Part shown: in pieces, positions 12,243 through 24,010 of the stretch
How the letters are laid out: each line of letters begins with the position of its first letter
Position numbering within the stretch: the stretch's first letter is position 1
Source: Acanthornis magna
Lineage: Eukaryota; Chordata; Aves; Passeriformes; Acanthizidae
NCBI GenBank assembly: GCA_036785705.1
Contig: JAWUZG010000016.1
Span: 3,472,001 to 3,536,000, forward strand
DNA: 64,000 bases
Direction of reading: 5' to 3'
Translations under genes and position numbers: made by a program
The notes under the pieces: generated by a model
What the model saw: the letters and a program-made list of their open reading frames with translations, nothing else
Told to the model about the DNA's origin: nothing
Database searches by the model: none

Positions 12243-13487
12243 TGGGTGTCCCTTTTTCTTATGCATATCAGTTTCATTTTTTCCATTTTTTAAATTTTGT
12301 GTCCTTCCTCCTGCTATTCATCATAATTTTTTCTTTTCCTTGTCTGTTATTTATAACTTGTGCTAGTTTAGCTGTATCATGGAGTCTCATTGAAGGCAAT
12401 TTACTCTCCCAAATACCAAAAGCTTTTAATAAAGTTGGCTCAAAAATCATGTTTACCAAGTTATGTACATCATAGGTAATCTACTGTGAGCCAGATTTCA
12501 AAACACGTATCTGGTTCTCTTCAGGTCAGTTTAAATTCAGGTTCAAATGAGAAATAATTGCAAATACTTTATTGAATTGATGGAGTATAATTGTTTCCCA
12601 ACATTAATTTGTAATTTGGTCAAACAGAAAACTTCAAATTAATAAAATTGCCGCCATTCTCTTCCTTTATATTGTACAGTGTTGTGAATTATGTTCAATA
12701 TTGTGTGTATCAGTACGCTCAGTGTTGAGAAAAAAGTGTCTTGAAAGAGAACTACACCCCACAAAACACACATTCCAGGGTCAAACCCCAAACAAATCCT
12801 ACTCCTTAGCCTCAGATCACTCAAAAAGAGACTCAATAGATTTTGGCTTCTCTGCCATTGAATTTAAATATATATTAAGACCTTAAGTCACTAAGGTTCC
12901 TTTTAAATGCTTCCCTTCTGTATAATAATTTTTTGCTTTATGCATTTTCTGCTGTGACTTGTGAAGATTCCAATGTCCCAAGAGGATTCGCCTTTTAAGT
13001 GGAAGGTACAGGTGTCCAGTTTCAACATAGAGAAGCAATCTAGACTTGCCTTGTGGCTGCTGTTTAATGCAGTCTCTGGGAAAAGGAAGAAGTAGACTTA
13101 AACCCACCCTACTAAAATGTTTTAAAATCCAGGTCACTCATTTCCCAAAAATTTAACTTAAAGCTGACTACTGCTCTAAAGATAACAAAGGTTTAGAGAT
13201 CCAAGGCCATTTCATATGTGTTCTTTTGTGCTTTCTGACAACATTTTATTTAGAAAAAGATATACTTTTCTTTCTCAGGTATTTCCATTTTGCTACGATA
13301 AACAGTATTCAGATTTTTTTTTAATGTCCAAAATTATGTGTTTATCCCTATCCATTTCCAATAGTGAATTTCGTATTGTTAGAAAAGAACAATAAAGGGG
13401 GAATGCTTTGCTACAAACATCAGTTTTGGAATGAAAACATTTTCATCTATGAGGCTTCATTTGTTCTACAGTTAGCAAATACTTCCA

Positions 13488-13550
13488 TTGACACTGTTGT
13501 CAAACCAAGGACATAAAACTGAGAGTGTGATATGTTATCTGCTGCCAATT
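13488..13550 (+). repeat. diverged repeat, copy A
   Basis: The segment AAACCAAGGACATAAAACTG followed by TGATATGTTATCTGCTGCCA aligns with 15292-15353 (AAACCAGGGCATAAAACCAG, TGACATGTGATCTGTTGCCA). In the last 23 aligned bases I count 19 identities. Both copies are on the same strand about 1.8 kb apart. It could be two copies of an unnamed old transposon or an old local duplication. Confidence 0.5.
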
Positions 13551-14040
13551 ACGTAAGTTCATGATGCATAAGTTATTGCAAAAAATGGGGTCATGACCCC
13601 TAAACCAACTCCTTTTGAAGTTGTAGCTCTTCATAAAACCTCCCGCATATTTGTATATTTTAGTTGGTTAACTCTTAACTGAATTTATGCAAGTTCTTAT
13701 GAGAATGATTATATGTCATTAAAGAAAAAAACAGACTCTTGCATCTACAGAAATACCAATTTGTTTGATATGCTTATAGAGAGGTGAATCTGACTAAAGC
13801 ATGGATTTTAGTTCCTAATCAAAGTACTTAATCCAAGTTCCTTATCAAAGAGAAACTTGAAAATAAATATTTTTGACCACCAAATGTAAATATTAAAGTT
13901 ATTGCAGTATATTATCTAGCAGTGAGGTAAGAGGATTAGGACTCAACCCCTCCATTCCTTGTCTCACCTTTTTTATGATCTTTTATGGCAATGTTACACT
14001 AATCACTGAATTTTTCCTGTTGCTTTCAGTTATCTTTCTG

Positions 14041-14070
14041 TATGACTAAATATGACTAAAAGTCATATTT
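14041..14070 (+). repeat. tandem decamer forming a tight hairpin
   Basis: TATGACTAAA occurs twice in tandem (14041-14060) and is followed by AGTCATATTT. As a result AAATATGACT (14048-14057) and AGTCATATTT (14061-14070) are perfect reverse complements around a three-base AAA loop. Confidence 0.85.
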
Positions 14071-15291
14071 GTCATGTGAAAATAGTGTGTAAGTAATAAA
14101 CTTAAACTTTCATTTGAAAAAATGTTAGCAAAGCTGGCAAGAGTGTCAGGTGAAGAAATCACTCCACTTGGAACTGGAACAGTGAGGTCCTTCTTCATGT
14201 CGGGGGCAGAGGTTCCAGAAACTTTAAGAATCAAGATATCATGATGCTAAAGATACTTAACACCTTTATTCTAATACAAGGGGTATGCTAGAGGATCATT
14301 TAGCTACAGGGTTTTTTTTACTTCAGAAAGAAAAAAAGTGTGACTCTTAAATATTATTTATTTTCAAAATTTGGTGGAATTATGACCTTTGGAGATGATT
14401 TGTCAAAGCTTCTCCTAGAATAGATGGTAGTCCTTGTTCTTCCCCATTCAGGTCAAGGACTGAAAATCAGGTGCTTCATATGCTACTAAATGACTTTACC
14501 GAGCGTTTGTTTTTTGGTTTTTTTCCCTTGCATTTTTGGGACCCCTTCAGCTACCTCTGCTGCTCTGCAACTTGCTAACTTCTTTCAAACAGTTACCTAT
14601 CCACTACCCTGGGAAAAGACCAATGCAATAGTTCAATGGGCAGTCTAAGTTCAAGCCCTTGTTCAATTAATGGTTAATTATTTATACAAAGTGAAGCTGG
14701 TCCAACAGGAGATACAGAGGAAGCTGTTCTTCAGAATGACTTGATATTTTGGTGGCCAGAAAACTTGCCTGGAATACAGGATTCTGACATCTTGCAGAAC
14801 AGAAATTTGAAGTCTGCTCCACCAGTCAGTGCCTTGATCATATGATGATTATCTAGGAGGGGTGGCAGTTTTCTTGCTCTTTGATGTATTTCATCCTAGG
14901 CATGAGAATCTTTCCCTGGTAAGAGCTTCACAAGAACTGGCAAGTACCTGCAAAATGTTTGATCTCAAGAGAATATAATTTCTGTGTGAAAAAATGCATC
15001 ACTGAAAACTGCAATGGGGACATGACTAGAGCTTTCACGACCATGTAGGTCCAGAGTGGTTTGTCCATTGTGATGATCCATCAGTGTCCTGAGCTTGAAG
15101 GAGAGGTCAACATGCAGTGCTGGAGGGCATGAGTCTCAGGAAGCCTGCAGAATGCCAAAGCATGTGTCTGCGTAAGTGTCAGACTTGTAAATCAGCTGTT
15201 GGTACAAAAGTTTAACAATGGGGAAATGGTCACATACAAACATTCATTTGGGGATTAGGCTTATGAGTCTGGCTGCTTTTAAACACTTCAG

Positions 15292-15353
15292 CTGACATTG
15301 ATATGAAACCAGGGCATAAAACCAGGAGCCTGACATGTGATCTGTTGCCAGTT
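15292..15353 (+). repeat. diverged repeat, copy B
   Basis: This is the partner of 13488-13550, sharing AAACCA..GCATAAAAC..TGACATGTGATCTGTTGCCA in the same order. Flanking sequence is only weakly similar, so the unit boundaries are unclear. Confidence 0.5.
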
Positions 15354-17990
15354 GCCTTCAAATTACCATGTCTGATGAGAGAGAAAAAAGAGATGAAGTG
15401 AATGGAGAAACGGGACAGGTCATCTGGACTCTGATAATTAATGTTCCCTAGAAAATAAAAGTTTTGAAACTTTCCTGGAAACGAAGTTTTATGATCTGCT
15501 ACAACAGCCCACAGGGGGAATGCTGCAACCTACACATATTGACAATTGTGGTATTACCAGACAATTAATTTTTATGAGTAATTTCCAGAGCAACCCTCAA
15601 CCATGCAGTCACGCATACAGTGCAACAGTGTGCCATGGAATTGAGACTCAGCTAAAGGCCAAAAATTACAGAGATTTATTAATATTTGCAAAAAAGGTCC
15701 TAACAGCAGAAAGCAAATTGAGCAACAGAATGGGGAAGAAGGAGTGGACTTGACCATAAAATGAGCTTTGTAAGAATATGATCCAGAGCATGGTGAACTC
15801 AACAGAAAGATTTTAATCGATTTTTTTAAGATCTTGGATAGATCTCAAAAGAAATGAAACACTCCGTCTTATACCTTTCCCCCTACTTTCTCCATCTAAA
15901 TGGAAAATACATTCTTGTTCACAACTGGCATCCTTTAGTGACCAAAAATTACAAGCAAAATGTTGATCACATTGAGATGTAAAGCCAAGAATCCCTACCT
16001 AAGCAGTCCCAGAAGTGGCTCTCCAAGGGCTAAGCAACTGGCAAATTCTCTCTACCTTCATATTTGTTTTAGACTCAGAATAGTCTTATCCTGTACTTAA
16101 TGTTGCAAACCCATTCTCCTTTCTCATTTAAAACACTGAGAATAATGGAGTAACTGGATTTATAATTTAATTTCTCTTAAATCCTTCTCCATACGCACTT
16201 TACTTGCAAAGGTAATGACCCGTTTAGTAGTCCTCTATTTATGTGTAGCCTAAGTAGTAATAGCTGATACTTTTAAACAGCTATTAAATACTTCAGTAGT
16301 TCTTAGACCATGCCAAGGAATACTTGCAATAAAAGAACAATGAACAGAGATGACTGGAGATGTAGTTGTAGAACTGAATTTGTTTATATATCATTCAGAA
16401 GAAAATAATAGTTCTGTCAAAGTCCCTGTTAAAGGCTGTTAGAGAAAATTATATACTTTGCACTGAGTCTACATAGATCATGGATTATGGCCCCAAGTGA
16501 TAGATCTCCAAGATAAGCTTGGTAATCTATTTTCAAAATTTTTCCTTCTGTGGGAACAAAAGATTGCTGCCTAATGTAAGTAATGTTTGAGAAACTCATC
16601 CTGCTGTGATAGCAACTCTTATTTCATCCTACACACTGAAGAACATAATTTATCTTAACACTAGGCATTGAGCAAGGCTAGCTGTGGGGAAGTAGTTCTA
16701 ATAGGGTTTCCTTTTACTGCCGAACTCAATTGAAATCTGCCGTCAAGCCAAGCCTGGTTTAAGTACTCTGTTGGTTATTTTCTTTAACATGGTGTGAAAG
16801 ACCAAGGCTGCTTTATTGCAATGGAAGGATAAGTTACCAGCAAGGCATGCTGAGTTGAGGAGCTGGTGACAACACGCAGAAAGAGAAATTGGCGTTACTT
16901 CCCATCACTTTGGAGATACAAGAATAAACTTCCTTACAGAGAAAACCAGAACATTTTCAGTGGAGACTGCTCAACAGACAGTGCTACTGTTTGGTGGATT
17001 GCAGCCTTGTCGGTGTCCAGCAGGTCAGGAGTGAACACTTCCAGGTCCCTAAGCACAAGCACACCTTGCCCAGGCTGTACATGATTGGAGTGCTTGCCTT
17101 CTCATCTTCTTGTCAGTCTGGATTCCATCTGTATCAGAAAGCCTGAATTCCATGGTCTGAGGACTTACCCACTCCCTTCGTGAGCATTGTAAGCGCTGGC
17201 TTTCACTCTGTGAAATCACTCTGTGTTGCTTCCTCCAGGATCCTGCAAGGTGGCATCAGTGGAGACAGCTGTCCTTCACCTGGCCTCAACACATACACAA
17301 ACCCCTTAACAACAGACCTTGGCATACCTTCTGTAAGGTGATTCTGACCTACGGGGCACAGCACCAGCACTGTCTAAAGCTTTGCAACAGAGCAGAAAAT
17401 ATGCAGTAGAATTGGATTAAAAGAACAGAAATGAAAAAGACCTGCAGTTTTCTGCTGTTACAGCAGTGGACATGGAACAGTACTTTGTCTAAAGTCTGTC
17501 AAATGATGAAGCACAGATAGTGCATTTGGAATTATCAGTTTAACTTTTGTCCCAGACCCTCCTGAGGATGCTGGGAATCCCTCTGTGTTTGATAAGCCAC
17601 AATAGAGGCTCTTTCCTCAAGGACAGGTAAACACATAGCCATTAACATTCAGGTTGTAAAGGATAACTGAGCTTACCCAAGGACTTGTTTTCTCAGGGTC
17701 ATCCTGCACTATCAGCTTGAGCACATCTGTGAAGATCCCCTGGAGGTCATGAAGGTTGACCTCTTTGTCTTGGTCTCAGGATTTTCTTGCAAATTCCCTG
17801 TCCACGAAGAGGTGTGGCAGAGTGATGCCTGAAAACCTGGCTCTGTTCACTCTATCAGTATCACAGCAGGTCTAGTTTCTTTGCCAGGGTGCCCCAGTGC
17901 TATGACTTGAGGAATGAAGGGGACACAGACTTTATTTGTAGAAAGTATATTAAAAATTTGGTATGTTGCCACAAAAAACATCAAGATGGA

Positions 17991-18016
17991 AAATCCTGAT
18001 TTGCAAATCAGGATTT
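17991..18016. repeat. perfect 26-bp palindrome
   Basis: AAATCCTGATTTG (17991-18003) is followed immediately by its exact reverse complement CAAATCAGGATTT (18004-18016), with no spacer. The centre is ATTTGCAAAT, close to the POU octamer on both strands. The perfect dyad would allow dimer binding or cruciform extrusion, but no function is shown by the sequence alone. Confidence 0.95.
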
Positions 18017-19993
18017 AAAGGTGAATATGAATTTTTTGGGCAGAGACAATTATTTAATTCACGTTGTGGAGCAACAAACCCACTAGTATTGTGACCTTGG
18101 TTTTATCTGGAAAGTGATGATAATGACAAAGATAATATAGTTCTACATCTATGACAAAATCAGTAGGTTTTTTGGACCCGGTCCAGATGCTACTGAAGCC
18201 TCCAGATAAACCCCCACAAAACCGCACAAAAACAAAAGGTGCTTTTCTGTGCTTGCATACCAAAGGAGATGTGTATCGGTTTTGCTTTTAAACACAAACC
18301 TTAGGATGCATCCAGACCCATCCAGCACATGATTACACAGCTGATGTGTACATTTCTCCTTTTTCCACTCTCATCAAAAGGTTCATCAAAGCTGTGGAGA
18401 TGTTTGATATTCCTGGTGAGACGAGGTCAGTGCCCCTCTCTTGGAGCTGATTCATATGAAGTGGAGGCTGAAAGGGGACAGAGGGCATGGGAGAGAATAG
18501 GTACTATTTTTAGCACAGAGACATTTATCTGTAGCCCTGGCATCACTGGAAATCAGCAAAGAGAAGTCTCTGTTGGGGACATGATTCACGAAATAATGCA
18601 CAGAAGTCATGTGGAGACCTGCAAATAGCAGACTCCCCTACGGTCATGCCATTGACACCTGTTTGTGTTTGGATTTCATCGTACTTGTGTGCCACTATTT
18701 CAGACTTATTATTTTTTCCCTTGTTCTTTTAGGGGGTAGCACAGATGGTGACTTCTCTTGTGTGTTTTGCCCTTTACACTTTTTTCTACTGACCACCTGA
18801 CTGCCTTCATTGTGGTTCTGTTCTTTTCATAGTGCTATTGATTATATATGGCACTTTGTGGGAATCTGGTGTAAAGGGACAGCTTTATAAGCCACCATGG
18901 GCTCTAGGGTATCTATTTTTATCAACCTGAGCAATTGTTGCTTAGAAAAAGAGACCCCTACTTCCCAGGCTGTGTGTGGCTGACCTCGGTTAGTCCGAAC
19001 TCCTTTGACCTCAGTGCAGCTTAAGCGATGTGACAGCCGAGTCAGCCCCTTTAATTCCAGTCTTTGTGAAGCTCATGTGATAATCATGCACTTGCTCTGT
19101 CAGAGGAACAGGCAAAGAGCGATTCTGTCTGTACTTGCTCCCTGCAGCAGACCTCTTTCTTGCCTTCTGTCTTCCACCAGATTCCTTTCATTTTGTTGGC
19201 TCTATTCAGGAACAAAGAGGACTTTGTTGAATTGTCTTTGTGGTTTATTTTCCTGAGCTTTGGAAGATAGCAGACTTTTGCCACTGTTTTATCCAATCCT
19301 TTATCACATATACAATACCCTGAATGCTTAACGGAGGATAGTGTGTGTTAGCCTAACTATCTGCTTTTTTTTTTCAGGTTGGAAGCCAAGGCTGACTTAT
19401 GGATGCCAAGTTAGGAATAATGGCTGGAGTAAAAACTCAGGGAGGGGTCTGTCCATGCAGCTGCAATAAAGGATTCAGTCAGAGGAGCTGTAGTCATCAG
19501 TAGATTTCATCTTGTTTTTCATGTTGTCTGGTCTTACTAGGCCCCCCGTGTCTACATAGAAATCTGTTTCTTTACAGGTGTAGAACACATCTTCATCAAA
19601 TGGTCTTTGGGCACATGTTCAAAAAGAGGTAAAAATGCATTGGCTGGCCACTACAGCTGTTAATATTTAGCAGCTTTTATCTGAGCTTGTAAAAGTGTTT
19701 TGACATGCTAAACTGCTGCGGTCTGCACAGATGCAGAACGGCAGTTCAAAAGAGTCAGATGAAGGACTCTAGTTTATTGGTTTTACCATAAAAGTCTTCT
19801 CCAAATCTCAGGACATGTCAGTAGTGTGGTGAAGACGAAAATGAGCAGCTGACTCTATTCTTTTACCCTAACCACTGTCCCAGCTGCTTTTCACATGACC
19901 TGCCACTCTACCTATTCCCAGCACACAGCTCTTATTGTGTTTTCTTTATTTAATGCATCAAACATGTTTTTTTAAACAATGGAAAGTGTAGCC

Positions 19994-20019
19994 ATTACTC
20001 AAGGCTGTCCTTGAGTGAT
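19994..20019 (+). repeat. hairpin, 11-bp stem with CTGT loop
   Basis: ATTACTCAAGG (19994-20004) pairs with CCTTGAGTGAT (20009-20019) around a CTGT loop, with one T-G wobble. No transposon or RNA family was recognised. Confidence 0.85.
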
Positions 20020-22442
20020 AACTTTGTCTGTTTTGTCTACAGCCAGAAGGACACAGTGTGGTCCTGGAGTCTCTGGATAAGGTAATAACTGAGAATTCTT
20101 CATCAAACCTCTTCCCATGAGGCAAGAGATCTATAATCTTTGTTTTTAGTGGAACCGACTAACATCTCTGAAAGGGTAGTAGGCATCAAAATACAGTGCT
20201 TCTGAACTCTGCATAAAAAGGTCAGGCAGTGTTTAATCCTGAGAGTGACCTCATGGTCCTTGAGAGAATTTCTTCAAGGATGTTGTTAGTCTGTATTTTG
20301 CAATAATCTGAAGGAAATAAGCTTGACATTTCAGAGATAAAGCTCACAAGCAGTACCATTCCAGTCACCCAATGTTCTTTGTAAATGGGATTTCTCTGTC
20401 TGTTTATTTCTAAAAAAGTCTCATGTTCAAAACCTGAAACTTTCAGCCCTTACTTGAGCAAAAATTGTACAGAAACCAGTATGAATAGTGCCTAGAGCAA
20501 AGTGAAATAAAAGCTGGAGGATCTGGTGCTGTGTTATTTGGCTCGTGCTGCAAAACTTCAGCAAATTTGTCTCTAGCGAGTAAAGTGAGCAGTTTTGACA
20601 GCTTTTATTATATTGAATTACAGTGACAAATAGGGGCATTAGTTTGTAGAACATTTGAAAGCGTGATAAACACAGTCCTAATGAGAAAGATGTTTCTTTT
20701 TATTTGACAGAACACCACTGTTTTTTCTCATGCATATGAGTTGCACCAAAAAAAATAAAGGACCTGGTTATTTGAGGCAAAATTCCTGAAATATTATTCT
20801 CTAAATCTCTAAGCTTTCACTTATTACTTTTTATTCACAGAAGTATTTGATGATTATATTCCCCACAAAAACTGTAACAGTGATAAAAGAAAATAAAATT
20901 TTTAGTTCAAACATAGAGTACCACAGTGTTTTCTTATGAATTTAAGTATGAATTTAAAATCAAACATGCTTCTCAACATTAAAAATCTTATTGTCCAGAG
21001 GATAAATAGTGCTTACAGTGAGGGAATTGCTCTTATATCCCTCATGTGGTTATAGTCTTTGGGTTGTTTAACTCCAGTTTCACCCACCTTGGTTCTTTGT
21101 GATCTTTGAAGCCTACAGTAAGCAACTTGTGCTACAGAAGAAAACAATTTTACATCCATGTGCACATGACAGTTGTAGCAAGCTCACTGGAGAGAAATCT
21201 GTTTGGAAAGCTGCTAGTGTTATAGGTGCTGCTAAAAATAGCAATAATAGCAAGATAATTTTGCTTATCCACCAGTAACACTTGCAAGTGAAGGCATTTG
21301 CTGCAGCTGTTAGGGATTCAATCACTTCTAACAAAGGTGTTTAATCCAAGATGCAGGCATTTTAGATGAGCGTAGATTTCACTGAAAACAGTTTTGTGCT
21401 GCTGCCTGTTGCGTTTCTAAACTTGCGTCTTTGTCTCCTTTCAACACACAGTTGCAGTTGCCTGTGCAGACTCATTCTGTTGTGCTTGTCCCACACACAG
21501 ACCCATATATTCCATCACCTGTTTAACATTTGATGAGGCAGTAAAACGGAACCAGGAGGTTATTGCTATTCAGACAAGTGTTCACACATTTGAGCCCTCC
21601 CCAGAGGTACATCTGTGTGTGCATGCCCTTCACACACGCATATCCATGCCAGCATATGTGCTTATCTTGCTGGTTTTCCAATTTTCTGAGGAATTTTCAG
21701 GAGACTTAGCTGAACTGTGTCTCTGCTGGCTGAGCTTTTCCCTCACTTCTTCCTTACTTTTCACTTGCCCGTTCCTCTCTGCCCTCTCTGCATGCCTGCC
21801 TCAAACACTGCAGCCTGCTGAGATCAAGCCCGTGAGCTGCCCCAGGCAGGGACACTTCTCCTGGAGCCTCTGACGGCGCTGCCTACTCTCTGCGAGTTCA
21901 TCAGCCCAGGAACTCGCTCTGTGTGTGCTGCTGCTCTGGGGTGCAGTACCAGCTGAGGGGAAGCTGCCAAGAAAGCCACAGGAGCAGAATGCATATGGAA
22001 ATGAAGCAAGATATGACAAACCTGCCGCTAGGGCAGCCTCAGCTCACCCAAACCGTGCTGAGCAGAGGCACAGCTGAAGGAATTTTTCATGTGTTGTCAC
22101 ATCCTCAAAGCTTGTTTTTCAGAGCACAGAAATGCTTTTTTGTTGTCTTGGAAGCCACCTCCTGCACATTTACAACTTTTAAATCAGCCTTACTTGGATT
22201 CAGCAGAATTAGGGATAGGGAAATCCTATTAGGTCCTATTATCGTTTGAGCTAGCAGAGCAGTATTGTTCTATATGTTAATTTGCCAAGCACTCTGTTCC
22301 TGTTTAAATAACTCAGTGTAAACACCATGTAATTATTGTCTGTGCCTCTTAATGCATATTAAAGTGTTTGAATAAAGATTTTTAATATTTCTCCTAGAAT
22401 TCAAACACCTTCCCGCCTCTTTTTAAAGCTTTAGCCATTCCT

Positions 22443-22476
22443 CCTCATCAAGAAGGTTATGTTAATTTTGATGAGG
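22443..22476 (+). repeat. inverted repeat, 9-bp arms
   Basis: CCTCATCAA (22443-22451) and TTGATGAGG (22468-22476) are perfect reverse complements with a 16-base spacer containing TTATGTTAAT. The repeat sits in AT-rich DNA that may be a conserved non-coding element. Confidence 0.8.
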
Positions 22477-23349
22477 CAGTGGAGGGAGGGTGAAACTACA
22501 CTGACAGCTTATGCTATATGTCCTTTAGCCAAATTGCTTTTGGACTCCTTGTTGAATGAACTGATTCCCTTAAAACAAAATGCAAAAGGAGTATTGTCTC
22601 TTGGAACCTCTTCAGAAGCATGGTGAGGATGGAAATGCCTAATTTGACTTCTTGCACCCAACACAGATTATTCCCAGCGGCTGCTCAAAGTGATGTGCAA
22701 GAGAGTACATGTTCTCCCATGTGCTCCAGCCCTTGGAGAGGCCAGAGAGGTGGGAATAAGCTGCCATCACTGGCAGAGAGGGAGTTTATTTGGCTGAGAT
22801 GATTTTAGCCCAATGCACCTACTGCATGCATCCAGCAGTCTCAACTCTCACCCTTGCAGCCCCAGCTCACTGGAAGACACCTTCCCCTCTCTCCCTTGGC
22901 CAGCCATTCCCATCCAGTCACACCCTGGCAGCCTTCTTACTCCATGGTCAGGGTTTCTGCAGAGTTGTGTGCTCTGGCATTGTGTGGAGCACCTCTGGGA
23001 TCTTGGGACTGTAATTACCACTGCTGTGGTCCCAGAGAAATGAGGTGACACCTTTCCTCTGCGGAAGGGTTGCTGCCCCGGCCGTGCTGAAACCTTCACC
23101 AATAACAGACCTAAAATAAACAGGTGTGTGCCCAAAAGTAAGGAGACTTCTCATCAGGATGTTTGCCTGTAGGAAAAATACCTGAGGCCAGTGAAGATGC
23201 TGTCCTGATGCAAAGAGACATCCAGGTGGAGACCTTTTAATGCCAGATGAGAAAGAAGACACAGCCCTGGAAGTGTGTTCCTAGAAGGAAGGCTGACAGC
23301 TCTGACTGGCAGGCTAGTCAGACCCTGTCATGTGTTCCCACTGCTCCAA

Positions 23350-24010
23350 GCACAAGCTGCCCAGTGGGAAAGGACCTGAGGGTGCTGGACAGTAGCTGAA
23401 CATGAGCCAGCTGTGCCCAGGTGGCCAAGAAGGCCAATGGCATCCTGACCTGGATCAGCAATAGTGTGACCAGCAGGATCAGGACAGTGACCGTCCCCTG
23501 TACTTGGCACTGGTGAGGCCACACTTTGAGTGCCGTGTCCAGTTTTGGGGCCCTCACTCCAAGAAGAACATTGAGGAGTTGGAGTGTGTCCAGAGAAGGG
23601 CAATGGATCTGGAGAAGGGTCTGGAGCACAAGTCCTGTGAGGAGCAGCTGAGGGAGCTGGGGGTGTTTAGCCTGGAGAAGAGGAGGTTCAGGGAGACCTT
23701 ATCGCTCTCTACAACTCCCTGAAAGGAGATTGCGGTGAGATGGGGGTCAGTCTCTTCTCCTTAAGTAAGCAATAGGATGAGAGAAAAAGGCCTCAAGTTA
23801 TGCCAGGGAAGGTTTAGACTGGATATTAGGAAGCATTTGTTCAACAAAAATGTTGTCAGACATTGGGAAGGGGTGCCCAGGGGTGTGGTTGAGTCATATA
23901 GGTGTAGCACTCAGGGACATGGTTTAATGGTGGACTTGGCTGCATTAATGGTGGGACTTGATGATTTAAAAGTTCTTTTCCAACCTAAATGGTTCTATGA
24001 TTCTATGATT
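23350..24010 (+). mobile_element. CR1 LINE, ORF2 C-terminus to 3' end
   Basis: This is the longest and clearest CR1 copy, in sense orientation. It starts in ORF2 near GTGGGAAAGGACCTGAGGGT. It continues through GCCAAGAAGGCCAATGGCAT and GGCACTGGTGAGGCCACACT and ends in two copies of the octamer TTCTATGA (23993-24008). Frame 23504-23722 encodes family residues [23 protein letters not shown] and [16 protein letters not shown]. Frame 23777-24022 continues with [15 protein letters not shown] and [15 protein letters not shown]. Loss of a G near 23690 relative to the family pattern shifts the frame to a stop, with later indels restoring it. The copy is 5'-truncated and non-functional. Confidence 0.96.

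Larger units (their letters stand above)
12243..23349. other. non-coding unique stretch, 11 kb
   Basis: No coding gene was identified and frames are mostly under 110 codons. Contents that can be supported are a diverged repeat pair at 13.5 and 15.3 kb, hairpin-like sequences at 14.05, 18.0, 20.0 and 22.45 kb, and a rise in GC from about 21.6 kb onward. AT-rich blocks at 22250-22490 have the look of conserved non-coding DNA, which is an inference from composition only. Confidence 0.6.

Noticed and set aside
23318..23629. 103- and 91-codon minus-strand frames
   Set aside because: They are antisense to the plus-strand CR1 ORF2 segment.
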